Part shown: positions 6,274 to 6,687 of the stretch, piece after piece | How positions within the stretch are numbered: the stretch's first letter is position 1 | How the letters are laid out: each line of letters begins with the position of its first letter | NCBI GenBank assembly: GCA_018971455.1 | Contig: JAGXAV010000114.1 | Location: 1 to 6,687 of the forward strand | Length of the DNA: 6,687 nt | From: Rhodospirillales bacterium | GTDB lineage: Bacteria; Pseudomonadota; Alphaproteobacteria; Acetobacterales; Acetobacteraceae | Direction: 5' to 3' | Notes under the pieces: generated by a model | The model's input: only the letters and a program-made list of their open reading frames with translations | Told to the model about the DNA's origin: nothing | Databases searched by the model: none | Position numbers and translations under genes: made by a program

Positions 6274-6687
6274 GCGAGCGCCTCCGCGCGCGCGCGCATC
6301 GCACGGCGCACCACCCGGTCGGCCAGGCGCGTCCAGTCCCAGTCGCGGCGGGCGCGGGCGGCGGCCTCCCGCCCCATCCGGTGGCGGCCCGCCGGATCGT
6401 CCAGCAGGCGCAGGATGGCGGCGCGGCATGCAGCGAGATCGCCGGGCTCGTAGAGCAGGCCGGTCTGTCCGTCGGCCACCAGCTCGGGAATCTGGCCGAT
6501 GCGCGGGGCGACCACCGGGCAGCCGGCGGCAAGCGATTCCACGACCTTGAGGGGCGAGAAGTAGAAATCCTCCTGCGCCAGGTAGGGCGCCACCGTAAGG
6601 TCCATGCGCGCGAGGGCGGCCGGAATGTCGGCATGCGCGATGGCGCCGGGAAAGCTGCTGGCGATCGCCATGGCCGCCGCCCGCTCG
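6270..6687 (-). CDS. Glycosyltransferase, GT4-like, C-terminal part (5' end outside window)
   Basis: About 139 C-terminal residues are visible; the frame is open through the window edge at 6687, so the methionine codon at 6671 is internal and the true start lies beyond. The fragment matches the C-terminal nucleotide-sugar-binding half of a GT-B fold, GT4-type glycosyltransferase, which would transfer a sugar from an activated donor in the cytoplasm. Evidence is the sequence HADIPAALARMDLTVAPY, then FYFSPLKVVESLAAGCPVVA, then IGQIPELVADGQTGLLYEPGD, the standard donor-site region. Aligned on the E of VVES, the first Glu of the usual E-x7-E motif appears to be Tyr, as in the FYFSPLK subgroup as I recall it. 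The protein ends in an Arg/Ala-rich tail. Its TGA stop overlaps the exporter's TTG start, so the two are probably made together. Donor and acceptor are unknown. Confidence 0.88.
   Translation of the reverse strand, partial: ERAAAMAIASSFPGAIAHADIPAALARMDLTVAPYLAQEDFYFSPLKVVESLAAGCPVVAPRIGQIPELVADGQTGLLYEPGDLAACRAAILRLLDDPAGRHRMGREAAARARRDWDWTRLADRVVRRAMRARAEALA
6281..6285 (-). promoter_or_regulatory. Strong ribosome binding site for the TTG start of the ABC exporter
   Basis: GGAGG on the minus strand (6285-6281) lies 7 nt before TTG 6273-6271, inside the last codons of the glycosyltransferase gene. Start and stop overlap as TTGA (6273-6270), a typical coupling arrangement although TTG replaces the usual ATG. 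Confidence 0.65.
6285..6297. repeat. Alternating CG dinucleotide tract
   Basis: Six uninterrupted CG units plus one base lie in the 3' end of the glycosyltransferase gene, encoding part of its Arg/Ala-rich end (RARA), directly upstream of the ABC exporter's ribosome binding site. Such tracts arise readily in very GC-rich coding DNA, and no function is implied. Confidence 0.6.

Noticed and set aside
4528..6453. A 641-codon open frame on the plus strand, opposite the ABC exporter
   Set aside because: It is an antisense shadow produced by GC-rich codon usage. Its translation is low-complexity and rich in Arg/Ala/Gly/Gln/His with no recognisable domain, while the minus strand carries a complete ABC exporter with every motif intact.
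5021..6634. A 537-codon minus-strand frame overlapping the exporter and glycosyltransferase
   Set aside because: It is another frame of the same two genes, with Arg/Pro/Ala-rich low-complexity translation and no domain; both real genes are continuous in their own frames.
1..6687. PhoB boxes (tandem CTGTCAT-like repeats)
   Set aside because: I saw no convincing pair of such repeats at 11-bp spacing in the gaps at 406-415, 1298-1406, 2226-2239 or 2960-3005; the operon promoter probably lies upstream of the window.
3723..6687. Mobile element or horizontal-transfer signature in the minus-strand block
   Set aside because: Base composition and codon use look the same as in the Pho block, and there is no transposase, integrase, tRNA or terminal repeat.

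Overview
The window is a GC-rich, gene-dense bacterial segment with two blocks of genes that converge at about 3720-3755. GC-rich third codon positions, the gene order pstC-pstA-pstB-phoU-phoB and the protein style point to an alphaproteobacterium. A member of Hyphomicrobiales (Rhizobiales), perhaps near the Xanthobacteraceae, is my best guess; it is an inference from style and was not tested by a search.

Plus strand, 1-3722: the 3' part of a phosphate-specific transport (Pst) and Pho regulatory operon. It holds the end of pstC (its 5' part and presumably pstS lie upstream of the window), then pstA, pstB, phoU and phoB. PstC and PstA form the inner-membrane phosphate channel and PstB is its ATPase. 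PhoU links the transporter to the PhoR kinase, and PhoB is the response regulator that turns phosphate-starvation genes on. The genes are closely spaced: 10 nt for pstC-pstA, 14 nt for pstB-phoU, 46 nt for phoU-phoB, but a looser 109 nt for pstA-pstB. No PhoB box is visible in the window, so the operon promoter is probably upstream of it.

Junction, 3720-3767: a perfect 9-bp hairpin with a 4-nt loop sits between the two convergent gene ends, inside a longer imperfect palindrome. Its right arm also encodes the last codons of the gene on the other strand.

Minus strand, 6687-3753: three genes read leftward with overlapping ends. They are the C-terminal part of a GT4-like glycosyltransferase (cut by the window edge), a half-size ABC exporter with fused membrane and ATPase domains, and a histidine-phosphatase (phosphoglycerate-mutase-like) protein. 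The last two appear to start with TTG codons, each 7 nt after a purine-rich ribosome binding site, and both starts lie inside or against the preceding gene. The set suggests a translationally coupled unit that builds or exports a glycosylated envelope or secreted compound; its substrate cannot be read from the sequence.

The window is essentially all coding. I see no tRNA, rRNA, CRISPR array, insertion sequence or phage gene, and no non-coding stretch above 110 nt. The Pho half is textbook; the less ordinary material is the junction palindrome and the GT-ABC-phosphatase unit.
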